Program-made: the position numbers and the translations under genes | Shown here: positions 43,987 to 53,392 of the stretch, one piece after another | Layout of the letters: the number at the start of each line of letters is the position of its first letter | Position numbering within the stretch: the first letter of the stretch is position 1 | Notes under the pieces: model-generated | Database searches by the model: none | Seen by the model: the letters and a program-made list of their open reading frames with translations, nothing else | What the model was told of the DNA's origin: nothing | Source of the DNA: a bacterium | GTDB lineage: Bacteria; UBA10199; 2-02-FULL-44-16; JAAZCA01 | Direction: 5' to 3' | Assembly: GCA_021810905.1 (NCBI GenBank) | Contig: JAJZQH010000012.1 | Coordinates: 10,001-74,000, forward strand | DNA: 64,000 nucleotides

Positions 43987-45933
43987 ATGCGGATGACCGA
44001 GGCCGAGCTTCAGGAGATCGCGCGGGATGAAGACGAGCGCTGGCGCTCCGTGCATGCCGCCGTAAAGTCCAGGATCGCGCGCGCGGAGCAGGACATGCAC
44101 GGCGACCGCAAGATGGCGCGCGAACTCACCTCCCAGCTCGTAGCCAGCACGCGCGACGAGGACAAACAGTCGCTCGCCTCCGACGAGGCCGTGGCGCACG
44201 GGCTCTCAAAACTCCGCAAGGATATTGTCGACGATTTCACCGGGCTCGTTCGCCAGCCCTATTTTGCCCGCGTGGTCACGGAAGAGGCCGGTAAGAACGT
44301 GGAGTTCCGCCTCGGGACCGCGAGCTTCCCGGAGCAGCGCATCGTCGACTGGCGCAAGGCCCCCATCAGCCAGCTCTATTACAACTATCGCGAAGGAGAC
44401 GAATTCGACGAGGTGATCCAGGACCGCGAGCGCGAGGGCCGCATTCTCGTCCGCCGCGCGTTTCAGGGCGTCGAGGCACGTCTGAACGTAATCGAGCTGC
44501 CCAGCGGCGTATTGCGACGCGAAAACGGCGCGTGGGTCACAGATCATCCAGACATGATGCTCTCGCGCGCAGGCGGCCATGACGGACACCTGCCGCCGAT
44601 ACTCTCGCTCATCACGCCCGAACAATTTGATCTGATCACCCGCGACGCCCAGCGCCCCGTCATCATCCAGGGCATTGCCGGGAGCGGCAAAACCACGGTC
44701 GCGCTGCATCGGCTCGCGTGGCTCCTTCACGAAGAAAACTCCTCTTGCAAGGCCGAGCGCTCGCTGGTGGTCGTGTTCAACCGCGCGCTCAAGGTCTACA
44801 TCGACACCACGCTGCCGGAACTCGGCGTCGAGGGCGTGGCGATCCGTACCTATCATCAGTGGGTGCGCGGAGTGGCAAAGGAGATCGCCGGAGATCTGCC
44901 GCTCGGCTCGTTCCGGCGCAGCCGCGAGGCGGAGCAGTTCAAATCGTCGCCGCTCTGTCTGCACGCGCTGCGCGACTACGTGGAGAAAAATCCCTCGCCG
45001 CCCTCCGGCGGGGCTGCAGAGGACCTCTTTTGCTTCTTCGCGTTCATGTCGCGGCGCGACGAGATCTGGCCGCGCTGGAACACAGTGCGCACGCAGTTCG
45101 AGGAGCAGGCCGAGAAGCGCTCTTGCGACGAACAGGACGACACGATCCTGCTCAACCTCGTGTACGCGCGCGAGGGCTGCTATCCAGTGCGCTCTTCAAA
45201 AGCGCTCGCGGTCTGCGATCACATCGTCATCGACGAGGCGCAGGACTTCGGCGTCATGGAGATCCACGCGATGCTCGGCGCACTGGATGCGGACCGCACC
45301 GTTTCGATCGTGGGAGACGCAGGCCAGAAGATCGTGATGAACCGGCACTTCGGCGGTTGGGAGGAGCTCTTGCGCGAGGCGGGCTTCGTCGGCATGACGC
45401 CTATCGAGCTCACCGTCTCGCACCGCAGCACGCGCGAGGTCATGGACGTGGCAGCGTACGTGCGCGGAAAAGACAACCCGATTTCAGACGGCAAGCGCGC
45501 GCCGCGCCGCGGTCCCGCGCCAGCGCTCATTCGTGCGGAAGGCTATGAGACCGAACCTCACCTCATCGCATCGTGGATCTCGAAACGAATGGAAGAAGAT
45601 CCCTACTCCCTCTCCGGCGTCATCTGCCGCCTGCCCGCGCAGGCCGAGCACCTGACGCAGGTGCTGCGCCGCATGGGGCATTCGTTTGTGCGCTGGGGAC
45701 ATCGCGACCAGTTCGATTTCTCGCCCGGCGTGACGGTCACGAACGTGCATCAGGTAAAGGGACTCGAATTCCGCAACGTGCTCATCGTCAATCCCACCGA
45801 GTCGCAATACCGCGCGGAGAGCGAGGAAGATCGCAACCTCCTCTACGTAGCGGTCACGCGAGCGGAGCAGCGGCTCGACGTGATATGCGTTGGCAAGCCC
45901 ACGCCGCTCCTGCCTCAGCTGGCGCGGGGATGA
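43987..45933 (+). CDS. HelD-like superfamily 1 helicase
   Basis: The 648-residue UvrD/HelD-type ATPase has an N-terminal coiled-coil region (about 1-75), then Walker A QGIAGSGKTTVALHRLAWLL (about 233-252), Walker B VIDEAQDFG, VSHRSTREVMD and the C-terminal VTNVHQVKGLEFRNVLIV and LLYVAVTRAEQRL motifs. HelD proteins clear or recycle RNA polymerase; whether this one does is inferred from overall layout. ATG 43987 has GAGGT upstream. It converges on the next gene with 7 nt between stops. Confidence 0.88.
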   Translation: MRMTEAELQEIARDEDERWRSVHAAVKSRIARAEQDMHGDRKMARELTSQLVASTRDEDKQSLASDEAVAHGLSKLRKDIVDDFTGLVRQPYFARVVTEEAGKNVEFRLGTASFPEQRIVDWRKAPISQLYYNYREGDEFDEVIQDREREGRILVRRAFQGVEARLNVIELPSGVLRRENGAWVTDHPDMMLSRAGGHDGHLPPILSLITPEQFDLITRDAQRPVIIQGIAGSGKTTVALHRLAWLLHEENSSCKAERSLVVVFNRALKVYIDTTLPELGVEGVAIRTYHQWVRGVAKEIAGDLPLGSFRRSREAEQFKSSPLCLHALRDYVEKNPSPPSGGAAEDLFCFFAFMSRRDEIWPRWNTVRTQFEEQAEKRSCDEQDDTILLNLVYAREGCYPVRSSKALAVCDHIVIDEAQDFGVMEIHAMLGALDADRTVSIVGDAGQKIVMNRHFGGWEELLREAGFVGMTPIELTVSHRSTREVMDVAAYVRGKDNPISDGKRAPRRGPAPALIRAEGYETEPHLIASWISKRMEEDPYSLSGVICRLPAQAEHLTQVLRRMGHSFVRWGHRDQFDFSPGVTVTNVHQVKGLEFRNVLIVNPTESQYRAESEEDRNLLYVAVTRAEQRLDVICVGKPTPLLPQLARG

Positions 45934-45940
45934 ATCGCTG

Positions 45941-47398
45941 TCATCGAGCTCCGCCCAGGATTTCAAGCCGTTCGTTCTGTGGCAGTCGCGCCAACAGGGC
46001 CGATTCGGTTGCAACGAATTCCCGACGTTCTTCCTCGCGCATGTGTCGCACGATTAGGGCCATCAGATCGACCGCACCATTATGAACCCTTGAAGAAATC
46101 ACGCCGCCGTCTTCTTTATTGACCGCGACAACGTGGGTATGCGGCTGCACGGCTATCATCAGGACCGGCCTCGCCGCCGCAACCAGGTTGATTCCAAGAT
46201 GAATATAGTTCTGATCGTGCGGCCAATGTTCCATGAGATCGGCAAGCAGCCCAAGATGATCTTCAAGCAATTGATCGCGTTCGACAACGGCTTCTGTATC
46301 CCCGGCGCTTTCGCCGCGGATCTTCTCTATCGTTCCGACTTCTTCGTCCACTCGCTCTTTAAAGGCGCGCTCAAAACGCTCAGGACCTCCCAGACGGCCG
46401 CAATGCGGCGTGTTAGCCGCCCATTTGAGGACCTCCGGGACCATGGCCGCCGCGCTCGCATCCAGGTCACAGATACCTTTAGACCAAATTCTCTCCTGGA
46501 ATCGTTTATGGAGTTCAGGCAAGTATCTCCTGATATTTGAGAGCAGCATCGGGCTCTTCCTCTTATCCAGCCAGCTGTCCTGCTGTTCAGGCGTCATCAA
46601 ATTCAGGATGCGCACCAACAGGTGGACGCCCTCCCTGGGTGGAATCAACGTGAGCCACGTCGCGAAGTTCCATTTCATCCCATCGCTGAGTTGAGACAAA
46701 AAAAGGTGCATACAGGTACTGAAGGAACCCGCGTTTGCATGCGTGTAACCATCCATCAACTCTTTGACCACGGCATCATGATCCGTATTCGGGGCTTCGG
46801 CTATCTTTCTCATGGCATCCCAGACTTCCGAGCGATGCGTTCGAAACTTGCCGAGCCACCCCCGAACCACATTCACCTGCGCAGCGGAATCGAGCTGCGG
46901 CCATTGCACAAGCTCGCGCGCGATCTGTTCCTTCCGCGCCTGGTAAGCGGCCTTCGCGCGCTGATCGGCCCGATGATTTCGCAACCTGAGTCCCGCGATC
47001 CCGGCCGCTAGCAGCGCCAGGGGGACGCCGACCCCAAGGGCGATCCAGTTGAGACTCGAAAGTTCGCCCTCTCCCGTCTGCTCGTTGCGCTCATAGCAAC
47101 CCTGCGACTCAAACGCCAACGCGCCGGCCCCCAGGAGCGCCGATTCGGCCTTTGCGCTCGACCAGCGCACCACATCGCCCCGGCTCGAAGGCACGGGCCT
47201 GTCTCCGAATCTCCGCTGCGCCGCACGAATCGGCTCGGATGCGTCTTCAGCGGTTATGCCAGCTGGCTCGCATGCGACCGGCGCGGAATCCAGGGCCTGC
47301 TCCTCAACGCCCAGATCCAGCACGTCATCAGACGGCTGAACGAGATCGATGGCTGGAGCACACGACGATACAAAATCTGCAATACCGGAAACGGCCAT
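45941..47398 (-). CDS. Unknown single-pass membrane protein
   Basis: I do not recognise this 485-residue protein. ATG 47398 follows AAAGGAGGGG. Residues 1-110 are acidic and Ser/Ala-rich without a signal peptide; a membrane helix follows (LNWIALGVGVPLALLAAGIAGL, about 114-135), then a basic stop-transfer stretch (RLRNHRADQRAKAAYQARK) and a large helical cytoplasmic-type domain (about 160-485). By charge the N-terminus would face out. It carries the shared promoter motif. Confidence 0.72.
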   Translation of the reverse strand: MAVSGIADFVSSCAPAIDLVQPSDDVLDLGVEEQALDSAPVACEPAGITAEDASEPIRAAQRRFGDRPVPSSRGDVVRWSSAKAESALLGAGALAFESQGCYERNEQTGEGELSSLNWIALGVGVPLALLAAGIAGLRLRNHRADQRAKAAYQARKEQIARELVQWPQLDSAAQVNVVRGWLGKFRTHRSEVWDAMRKIAEAPNTDHDAVVKELMDGYTHANAGSFSTCMHLFLSQLSDGMKWNFATWLTLIPPREGVHLLVRILNLMTPEQQDSWLDKRKSPMLLSNIRRYLPELHKRFQERIWSKGICDLDASAAAMVPEVLKWAANTPHCGRLGGPERFERAFKERVDEEVGTIEKIRGESAGDTEAVVERDQLLEDHLGLLADLMEHWPHDQNYIHLGINLVAAARPVLMIAVQPHTHVVAVNKEDGGVISSRVHNGAVDLMALIVRHMREEERREFVATESALLARLPQNERLEILGGAR

Positions 47399-47442
47399 TT
47401 CCCCTCCTTTATGAAAAGCACTTCCTGCTCATTCGCAGTGAA

Positions 47443-47473
47443 TTATCGCCTGCATTACCACTTTGTTGCGTGG
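47443..47473 (-). promoter_or_regulatory. Shared-motif promoter of the 47398 gene
   Basis: On the minus strand CCACGCAAC (47465-47473), 14 bases, GGCGATAA (47443-47450). It is preceded by A-rich DNA (several AAAAAA runs, 47474-47500) that could serve as an UP element. Confidence 0.6.
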
Positions 47474-47622
47474 TTTTTTTTCGATTTTTTTTCGATTTTT
47501 CCCGGCTGTTAAGGATCGGCGGTCATGCGCATTTTCAAGCTGTGCGAAGAACCACGCCGCCGCTTGATCTCTATGCGTTTTAATAGCAAATACGTTACAA
47601 GACACCAGGAGAGGAGAAGCTC

Positions 47623-48042
47623 ATGACCACCAAATGCCACACCGAATATCTCTGGTTCAACACGAAGAAGCTGCATGAATTCGTCAACATCACCGATGAA
47701 GTGGAGCGCATCGTGGAGAAGAGTAAAGTCGCTGACGGCATGGCGCTTGTCTCGGCGATGCACATAACCTCCGCGGTCTATGTGAACGATGCGGAGTCAG
47801 GGCTCATCGACGACATAGAGGAATGGCTGAACGAAATCGCGCCGATGAACAAGGACTATCGCCACCACCGCACGGGCGAGACGAACGGCTACGCGCATCT
47901 GTGGAATCTCACTCTCGGCCATCAGGTCATCGTGCCGATCACAAACGCCAAACTCGATCTCGGCCCATGGGAACAGGTCTACTACGCAGAGTTCGACGGC
48001 CAGCGCAAAAAACGAGTGATCGTCAAGGTCATGGGGATTTGA
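47623..48042 (+). CDS. yjbQ: YjbQ family protein (UPF0047)
   Basis: The 139-residue protein matches the YjbQ family throughout: [14 protein letters not shown]-like strand, [23 protein letters not shown] with the conserved His residues, and [22 protein letters not shown] near the end. Some members have thiamin phosphate synthase activity in vitro, but the physiological role is unclear. AGGAGAGGAGAAGCTC precedes the ATG. It stands alone between two unrelated units. Confidence 0.9.
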   Translation: MTTKCHTEYLWFNTKKLHEFVNITDEVERIVEKSKVADGMALVSAMHITSAVYVNDAESGLIDDIEEWLNEIAPMNKDYRHHRTGETNGYAHLWNLTLGHQVIVPITNAKLDLGPWEQVYYAEFDGQRKKRVIVKVMGI

Positions 48043-48104
48043 GGCGAGCTGCGTGCCACAAAGGACGCGACGTCCCCTTTTCTTCCGGTTTTACGGCTTA
48101 AAAC

Positions 48105-48389
48105 CTATCCCTCGTAGACATCCTTGCGGTGCTTGATGACGACGATCGTCACGAGCTGTGCATCCTGATCGATGCGATAGACAATCCGATAATCCCCGAC
48201 GCGCAATCTCCGGTGCCCCTTCAAACTGTAGCGCAGGGGCTTCCCCAGGCCGATCGGATCGATTACCAGCCTCTCCTCGATAGCCCGCTTGATGAGGTTT
48301 CGCACGCTCTTCGGAAGGCGGGGGATGTCCTCGTCGACTACCGACGCCAGGTATTCTATGCGGTAGAGATCACTTCCAAGCTTTGTCAT
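48105..48389 (-). CDS. RelE/ParE-type toxin
   Basis: The 94-residue protein fits the RelE fold: RIEYLASVVDEDIPRLPKSVRNLIKRAI, then PLRYSLKGHRRLRVGDYRIVYRID and VVIKHRKDVYE. The pattern G-x-RRLRVGDYRIVY is typical of ribosome-dependent mRNA interferases. It overlaps the upstream antitoxin gene by 20 bp. Confidence 0.87.
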   Translation of the reverse strand: MTKLGSDLYRIEYLASVVDEDIPRLPKSVRNLIKRAIEERLVIDPIGLGKPLRYSLKGHRRLRVGDYRIVYRIDQDAQLVTIVVIKHRKDVYEG

Positions 48390-48591
48390 GTGAGATCGTC
48401 CTCTTGGCCTTCTGCTCGCGCTTCATGGCGATGTCGGAGAGCAGCAGGTCCTCGTGGCGGTCGAGCGCCTCGACGATCAGCTCCTGCGCCACAACGGAGA
48501 GGGACTTGTCCTGGCTCTCGGCGATCTCCCCCAGCGCCTGCAACACGGCCTTGGTGAGGACGACGTTCAGCCTGGGGTTCTTGGTGGGCAT
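48370..48591 (-). CDS. Ribbon-helix-helix antitoxin-like protein
   Basis: The 73-residue protein begins MPTKNPRLNVVLTKAVLQAL, typical of the beta strand and first helix of ribbon-helix-helix DNA-binding antitoxins, and ends in an acidic/basic toxin-binding tail. ATG 48591 is chosen because AAAGGAGG lies ten bases upstream; a longer frame to 48618 would put that site inside the gene. A perfect 20-bp palindrome lies just upstream. Confidence 0.82.
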   Translation of the reverse strand: MPTKNPRLNVVLTKAVLQALGEIAESQDKSLSVVAQELIVEALDRHEDLLLSDIAMKREQKAKRTISHDKAWK

Positions 48592-48622
48592 AAGCCAGCA
48601 ACCTCCTTTCGCACTCAAAAAA

Positions 48623-48651
48623 GTGTATCACTAGTGATACACCTGTGTCAA
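48623..48651 (-). promoter_or_regulatory. Operator and promoter of the RelE module
   Basis: GTGTATCACTAGTGATACAC (48623-48642) is a perfect 20-bp palindrome. TTGACA (48646-48651) lies at its edge and a TACACT -10 lies within it after 18 bases. This is the usual autorepression design of such modules. Confidence 0.65.
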
Positions 48652-49050
48652 GAAGGCTTTCGCCTCAATGGGGACTCTGAGCGTCGAAGGCAGATCCGTC
48701 CTGGTCCTGCCTCCTCGTCCCGAATACGACACCACGCGCGTTAGCCTGACGTATTGAGTTCAACTCCGTGTCGACTCATTCGCCGAGAGGGAGGTAGACC
48801 CGCATCCTCGTGGCACAACCCCCGAATCATTAACAGCGCTCCGGTTGCGGATGACACGGAACGTTTTCTATCAATAATTACCAATATTTTGCTGTTGCTC
48901 ATTTTCAACGAATTCAGGGTGCTGCCTCGTAATCGTCTATTTCACTTCATAAACGTCATATAACTCTTTGCAGCACATGATTTTTTGTGTTATAAGGATT
49001 GCATCTCAATGGGGGATAATCTAAATAACCAACCAAAACAAGGAGTTACT
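48652..49050. other. Intergenic region with promoter of the TSP3 lipoprotein
   Basis: No gene is supported in this stretch. Near its end is a promoter for the plus-strand lipoprotein: TTTGCA (48967-48972), 17 bases, TTATAA (48990-48995), followed by a leader of about 50 nt. Confidence 0.5.
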
Positions 49051-51099
49051 ATGGACCGTACGCGGAAAGCCAAGTATTTCCTCTATCTGCTGTTCATCGT
49101 CTGTGCCGCTTCATTCTATCTCATCTCTTGCGGGCACTCTACCAGCGGCCAGATCCCTGACCCTGCCTTGGAGATGCCATCGCCCTCGATAAACACGACG
49201 GCGGATTCCGACGGCGACGGCGTGCCGGATCAGCTCGACAACTGTCCGCTGACGGCAAACGTGGATCAGATGGACATTGACTCGGACGGTCAAGGCGACG
49301 CGTGCGACGACGACATGGACGGCGACGAGATCCCCAATGTCAGCGACAATTGCGCAAGCGTGGCGAATAACGAACAGACGGACTCCGACGGCGACGGCGC
49401 GGGCGATGCGTGCGATACGTCGTTCGACGACCGCGATCATGACGGCATCGGCGACGCTATCGACAATTGCCCGGACGACCCGAACGCGAAACAGGAAGAC
49501 ATGGACAAGGATGGGATCGGCGACGTGTGCGACGACGACATCGACGGCGACGGGATACTCAACGCTGCCGATAATTGCCCGATAGTAGCCAATGCAAATC
49601 AAATCAATTCAGACGGTGATGTTTATGACGCAAATGATCCGAACACCGGCGGCGACGCGTGCGACATCGACGACGACAACGACGGCATCCTCGACGACGG
49701 CGACGGCAGCGGTGCAGTGGGCGACCACACCTGCGCGGCCGGGAACATGGCGAACTGCGACGACAACTGCCGCGTGAATGCGAATGCGAATCAGTCGGAT
49801 CAGCCTGACGGCGACGGCATCGGCGACGTCTGCGATACGGATGACGACAACGACGGCGTCGTTGACGGCAACGACAACTGCCCGGTGAACGCCAACCCCG
49901 ATCAAACCGACACCGACCACGACGGCGTGGGCGACGTATGCGATCCGGACGACGACAACGACGGCATACTTGATGACGGTGACGGTTCTGGCGCTATCGG
50001 CGTGGAGGCAGAGCAGTGCGTAGGCGGCGCTACTGTAGGTTGCGATGACAACTGCCGGCTTGTGGCTAATACACTGCAGGAAGACATGGACAACGATCAC
50101 TACGGCGACAAGTGCGACGGCGACAAAGACGGCGACGGCGTGAATAATTCCATTGATAATTGTGAAACAGTCGCAAATGCAAACCAGCTAGATACTGACG
50201 GCGATCAAATGGGCGATGCATGCGATAACAATGACGACAATGATGCATGGTTGGATGTCAACGATAATTGCCCATTGACCTCCCAACTTGATCAAACAAA
50301 TACAGACGGCGATGTGTATGACGCGAACGACCCGAACACCGGCGGCGATGCCTGCGACAACGACGACGATAACGACGGCGTGCTCGACGGACCGGACAAT
50401 TGCGATCTAGTTGCAAATCCTTTGCAGGAAGACGAATCCGATCACGACGGCATCGGCGAGGCATGCGATCCGGATGACGACAACGACGGGATCTGCGATA
50501 TAAATGAAACCGTCGCTGGTGTCTGCGTGCCGGGTCCGGCCCTTGGCGATAACTGCCAGTTTGACGTCAATCCCGATCAGACGAATACAGATGTGATCGT
50601 AGCCGCCCCCGGCGACGCCTTGGGCGACGTCTGCGATCCGGATGACGACAATGACGCCATCCTCGATGACGGCGATGCGGACGGCATCGTGGGCAATCAT
50701 CCGTGCAAGAACTACGGCTCCAAGAAGTGTCAGGTGACGCCTGCGGATCCCACGTGCGCCGACGAAGTTACGCATACCGCATGCGACGATAACTGCGTAT
50801 TCGCGGTGAATCCACAGCAGATCGACATAGACGGCGACGCCATCGGCAACGTCTGCGATCCGGATATGGACAACGACGAGGTGCTCAACGTCAATGACAA
50901 CTGCCCATTCATGCAGAACACGGATCAGATCAACTTCGACAAGGACTTCGCCCTGTTCCACGGAACATTCGGCGATGCGACGGGCGATAACTACGGAGAC
51001 GAATGCGATCCTGATGACGACGCGGACAGCGTGCTCGACTTCATGGACAACTGCCCGTACAACCAGGGCGCGGGCGCGGTGCCTGGATGCCCGGATTGA
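49051..51099 (+). CDS. Thrombospondin type 3 repeat lipoprotein
   Basis: The 682-residue protein starts after AAGGAG and has a lipoprotein signal (FLYLLFIVCAASFYLISC, lipobox LISC). From residue about 50 to the end it consists almost only of calcium-binding TSP3 repeats of the form D-x-D-x-DG-x-x-D-x-x-DNC (for example DSDGDGVPDQLDNCPL). This is an acidic, calcium-stabilised rod on the outer membrane, of the kind found in OmpA-family linkers, but no C-terminal OmpA domain is present; the chain ends in NQGAGAVPGCPD. A terminator follows at once. Confidence 0.92.
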   Translation: MDRTRKAKYFLYLLFIVCAASFYLISCGHSTSGQIPDPALEMPSPSINTTADSDGDGVPDQLDNCPLTANVDQMDIDSDGQGDACDDDMDGDEIPNVSDNCASVANNEQTDSDGDGAGDACDTSFDDRDHDGIGDAIDNCPDDPNAKQEDMDKDGIGDVCDDDIDGDGILNAADNCPIVANANQINSDGDVYDANDPNTGGDACDIDDDNDGILDDGDGSGAVGDHTCAAGNMANCDDNCRVNANANQSDQPDGDGIGDVCDTDDDNDGVVDGNDNCPVNANPDQTDTDHDGVGDVCDPDDDNDGILDDGDGSGAIGVEAEQCVGGATVGCDDNCRLVANTLQEDMDNDHYGDKCDGDKDGDGVNNSIDNCETVANANQLDTDGDQMGDACDNNDDNDAWLDVNDNCPLTSQLDQTNTDGDVYDANDPNTGGDACDNDDDNDGVLDGPDNCDLVANPLQEDESDHDGIGEACDPDDDNDGICDINETVAGVCVPGPALGDNCQFDVNPDQTNTDVIVAAPGDALGDVCDPDDDNDAILDDGDADGIVGNHPCKNYGSKKCQVTPADPTCADEVTHTACDDNCVFAVNPQQIDIDGDAIGNVCDPDMDNDEVLNVNDNCPFMQNTDQINFDKDFALFHGTFGDATGDNYGDECDPDDDADSVLDFMDNCPYNQGAGAVPGCPD

Positions 51100-51122
51100 C
51101 TCGACGATATAGAGGAATAAAA

Positions 51123-51153
51123 AATCCCCGCCCAAGAGGCGGGGATTTTTTTG
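51123..51153 (+). terminator. Rho-independent terminator of the TSP3 gene
   Basis: AATCCCCGCC, CAAGA loop, GGCGGGGATT followed by TTTTT. The stem is ten base pairs and perfect. The A-run on the other side makes it usable from the opposite strand too. Confidence 0.9.
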
Positions 51154-51158
51154 TCCAC

Positions 51159-51240
51159 GATCTACCTCCCCTAGCCCCTCCTTACAAAGGAGGGGAACAT
51201 TCCCTCCCCTTTGTAAGGGGAGGGTCAGGGTGAGGTAGAT
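51159..51240. repeat. Dispersed palindromic repeat, copy 1
   Basis: GATCTACCTCCCCTAGCCCC and the following CTCCTTACAAAGGAGGGG recur, with small changes, at 60170-60207. The unit is made of complementary CCTCCCCTTTGTAAGGGGAGG-like halves and lies between converging genes here. Confidence 0.7.
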
Positions 51241-51246
51241 ATCTCT

Positions 51247-52803
51247 CTACAAACTAAACGCCAGGTATACGCTCGCGCGGCCGCGCTTGATGAGCAGCCT
51301 CACGAGATCGCCCTTCTTGAGTTTCGCGACCGCGGCCGAATAATCCTCCGGCGATTGTATCTTCGCGCCGTTGACTTCAAGGAGGATGTCGCCTGACCTC
51401 ACCTCTGCCCCCTCAGAAGCGGAATCCGGTTCCACGCGCTGAATCACGACTCCTTTGAAATCAGCAGGCAGATCCAGTTCGCGCGCATCCTGCGGCGTGA
51501 TAGATTTTACGACGAGCCCTAATGCATCGGCCTTGCCCGGCGCCTGCTCCCGTTCCTCCGGGGCCATGCCGGCAACTTTCCCAGTCTCCTGCTTGCCTAT
51601 GCTGACTGTGAATTCCTTGCGCTCACCGTTTCTAATCGCTGTGATCTTTGCCGAGCTCTCGGGTTTTGCCTGGCTCACGAGCAACGAGAGATCGTACGGG
51701 TCCTCCACCTTCTCGCCGTTGAACGCGACTATTGCATCGCCGCGCATGAGACCTGCCGTCGCCGCCGGAGAGCCGCCGTACACTTCGGTAACCAGCGCGC
51801 CTTTCTCGTCCTCCTTCAACCCGAAGGACTTTGCGAGTTCAGGCGTGATCTCCTGAATGGCAACGCCGAGCCAGCCATGCGCGACGCTCCCCTTGGAGAT
51901 GAGATCCGGCACGAGCGATGTGGCCAGATCGATCGGTATCGCAAAGCCGATGCCCTGGCCGGCCGCGTAGATCATCGTATTGATGCCGATCACCTCGCCC
52001 TTGAGATTGAACAGGGGCCCGCCGCTGTTGCCGGGGTTGATCGAGGCATCCGTCTGGATGAACTTTGCAAAAGGACCGCCGCCTATGAGCCTTCCCATCG
52101 CGCTTATCACGCCGACCGTCACCGTATGTTCGAGCCCGAAGGGATTGCCTATAGCCATCACCCAGTCGCCCGCCCTCATCGCCTTGGAACTCCCGAGAAC
52201 GACAAACGGCAGATCCTTATCCGCCTTGATTTTGATGACAGCGATATCGGTCTTTTCATCGGTTCCAACGACCTTTGCCTTGTATTTGCGGCCGTCAGAA
52301 AGCCCCACTTCGATCTCGTCCGCCTGGCTCACGACGTGGTTGTTGGTGAGGATCGTGCCGTCCTTATCGATTACGAAACCCGATCCCAGGCTGTGTTGCG
52401 TCTGCTCGCGCGGGACTCCCTCCTTGAAGAACTTGTCGAAAAAATCCTCGAACGGATCTCTGGGACCATAATGAGGCATTGGCGTCATGAACTGTGGCGC
52501 ACGAGCCTTTTTGCTCGTCGAGATGTTAACGACGGCCTTCTGCACCCGTTCGGCAAGGTCGGCAAAGGAACCCTGCTGACACGGGCAAATGGCGCCGCCC
52601 GCCTCCGGGGTTTGAGAAGGCTGGGGTGGCGCCGGATTAAACCACGATGTCTGCTGCGCCGTAATCGCGGGCGCGCTGGCCCGCACGATATCTACGCCCT
52701 GCCCTTTGCGCACGGCGCCCGTCCAGGCGAGCGTAGCCGTAACCGCCGCCGCAGTTATAAAAGAGACGCCCATCAGAGTCCATATTGAGAACCTCTTTTT
52801 CAT
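51247..52803 (-). CDS. degP: Periplasmic serine protease, DegP/HtrA family
   Basis: The 518-residue protein has an N-terminal membrane anchor/signal (IWTLMGVSFITAAAVTATLAW), a trypsin-like domain with the triad His (TNNHVV), Asp (KTDIAVIKI) and Ser (NPGNSGGPLF), and two PDZ domains (about 300-390 and 420-515). It degrades or refolds misfolded envelope proteins. It lies 12 nt after the DUF1844 gene on the same strand. Confidence 0.95.
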   Translation of the reverse strand: MKKRFSIWTLMGVSFITAAAVTATLAWTGAVRKGQGVDIVRASAPAITAQQTSWFNPAPPQPSQTPEAGGAICPCQQGSFADLAERVQKAVVNISTSKKARAPQFMTPMPHYGPRDPFEDFFDKFFKEGVPREQTQHSLGSGFVIDKDGTILTNNHVVSQADEIEVGLSDGRKYKAKVVGTDEKTDIAVIKIKADKDLPFVVLGSSKAMRAGDWVMAIGNPFGLEHTVTVGVISAMGRLIGGGPFAKFIQTDASINPGNSGGPLFNLKGEVIGINTMIYAAGQGIGFAIPIDLATSLVPDLISKGSVAHGWLGVAIQEITPELAKSFGLKEDEKGALVTEVYGGSPAATAGLMRGDAIVAFNGEKVEDPYDLSLLVSQAKPESSAKITAIRNGERKEFTVSIGKQETGKVAGMAPEEREQAPGKADALGLVVKSITPQDARELDLPADFKGVVIQRVEPDSASEGAEVRSGDILLEVNGAKIQSPEDYSAAVAKLKKGDLVRLLIKRGRASVYLAFSL

Positions 52804-52815
52804 TATATACCTCCA

Positions 52816-53247
52816 TTATTTCTGTTTGCTTTTTTCCACGAACATCATGCGAAGATCATACAGAACATGCTCAAAGAGCCGCTCCTCATCCGGCGTGAGA
52901 TTGCCCTTCGTTTTCTCGCGAAGGATTGAGAGGAGATCGATCGTCTCCCTGGCGAGCGGCAGATTTTTTTCCTCCTTGCCGGTGGAGGGATTGGCAAAGA
53001 TACCCAGGTGAACCTGCGCAGACGTGGCCAGCGAGAGCACGAACGTCGTGAAATCTATCGGAGGGAGGCCGCCCGCTTCTTCTTTTGGAGGAGCTTTTTC
53101 GGCGGGTTCCGAAGCCGACTGAGGCGTACCCGTACCCTCGGCACTCTCTTTCACCTCCCCATTCTGGTCCTTGGGATTTCCTTCGGAATCAAAACGCCTG
53201 TGGTCCGACACCTTAACTTCATCTTCTTCGTGCCGTTTTTCGTCCAT
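52816..53247 (-). CDS. DUF1844 family protein
   Basis: The 143-residue protein has a charged, probably disordered N-terminal half and the DUF1844 core (about 65-140): IDFTTFVLSLATSAQVHLGI, then LARETIDLLSILREKTKGNLTPDEERLFEHVLYDLR. Function unknown. ATG 53247 follows AGGAGGGGGAT. It is divergent from bamD and probably co-transcribed with degP. Confidence 0.87.
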   Translation of the reverse strand: MDEKRHEEDEVKVSDHRRFDSEGNPKDQNGEVKESAEGTGTPQSASEPAEKAPPKEEAGGLPPIDFTTFVLSLATSAQVHLGIFANPSTGKEEKNLPLARETIDLLSILREKTKGNLTPDEERLFEHVLYDLRMMFVEKSKQK

Positions 53248-53355
53248 ATCCCCCTCCTGCAGCCGAGTCCGGGCAGATACTCTCCGCACAAAACCTTGTC
53301 AAGACGGAGCCCCCCTGTAGTTTTAGAAGCGCACATCCCTCATCAGCATTTTTCC

Positions 53356-53384
53356 TTTGCGTTTTTTCGCCCTTTACCTACTAT
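53356..53384 (+). promoter_or_regulatory. Promoter of bamD
   Basis: TTTGCG (53356-53361), 17 bases, TACTAT (53379-53384). The -10 ends eight bases before ATG 53393 and there is no ribosome-binding site, so the transcript is probably leaderless. Confidence 0.45.
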
Positions 53385-53392
53385 GCCGCGAC

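Noticed and set aside
44675-45548. Plus-strand frames of 220 and 276 codons inside the helicase gene
   Set aside because: They are Arg/Ser-rich out-of-frame readings of a clear helicase coding sequence with high GC.
48383-48744. Plus-strand frames opposite the RelE antitoxin
   Set aside because: The minus-strand pair has motifs, a ribosome-binding site and an operator; the plus frames have none.
49111-50100. Long minus-strand frames with hydrophobic Val/Ala-rich products
   Set aside because: They are the antisense shadow of the Asp/Gly-rich TSP3 repeats, whose codons read as Val and Ala in reverse.
49200-51090. Repetitive DNA that could suggest a CRISPR or satellite array
   Set aside because: The periodicity follows the protein-level TSP3 repeat and the units vary; there are no conserved repeats with unique spacers.
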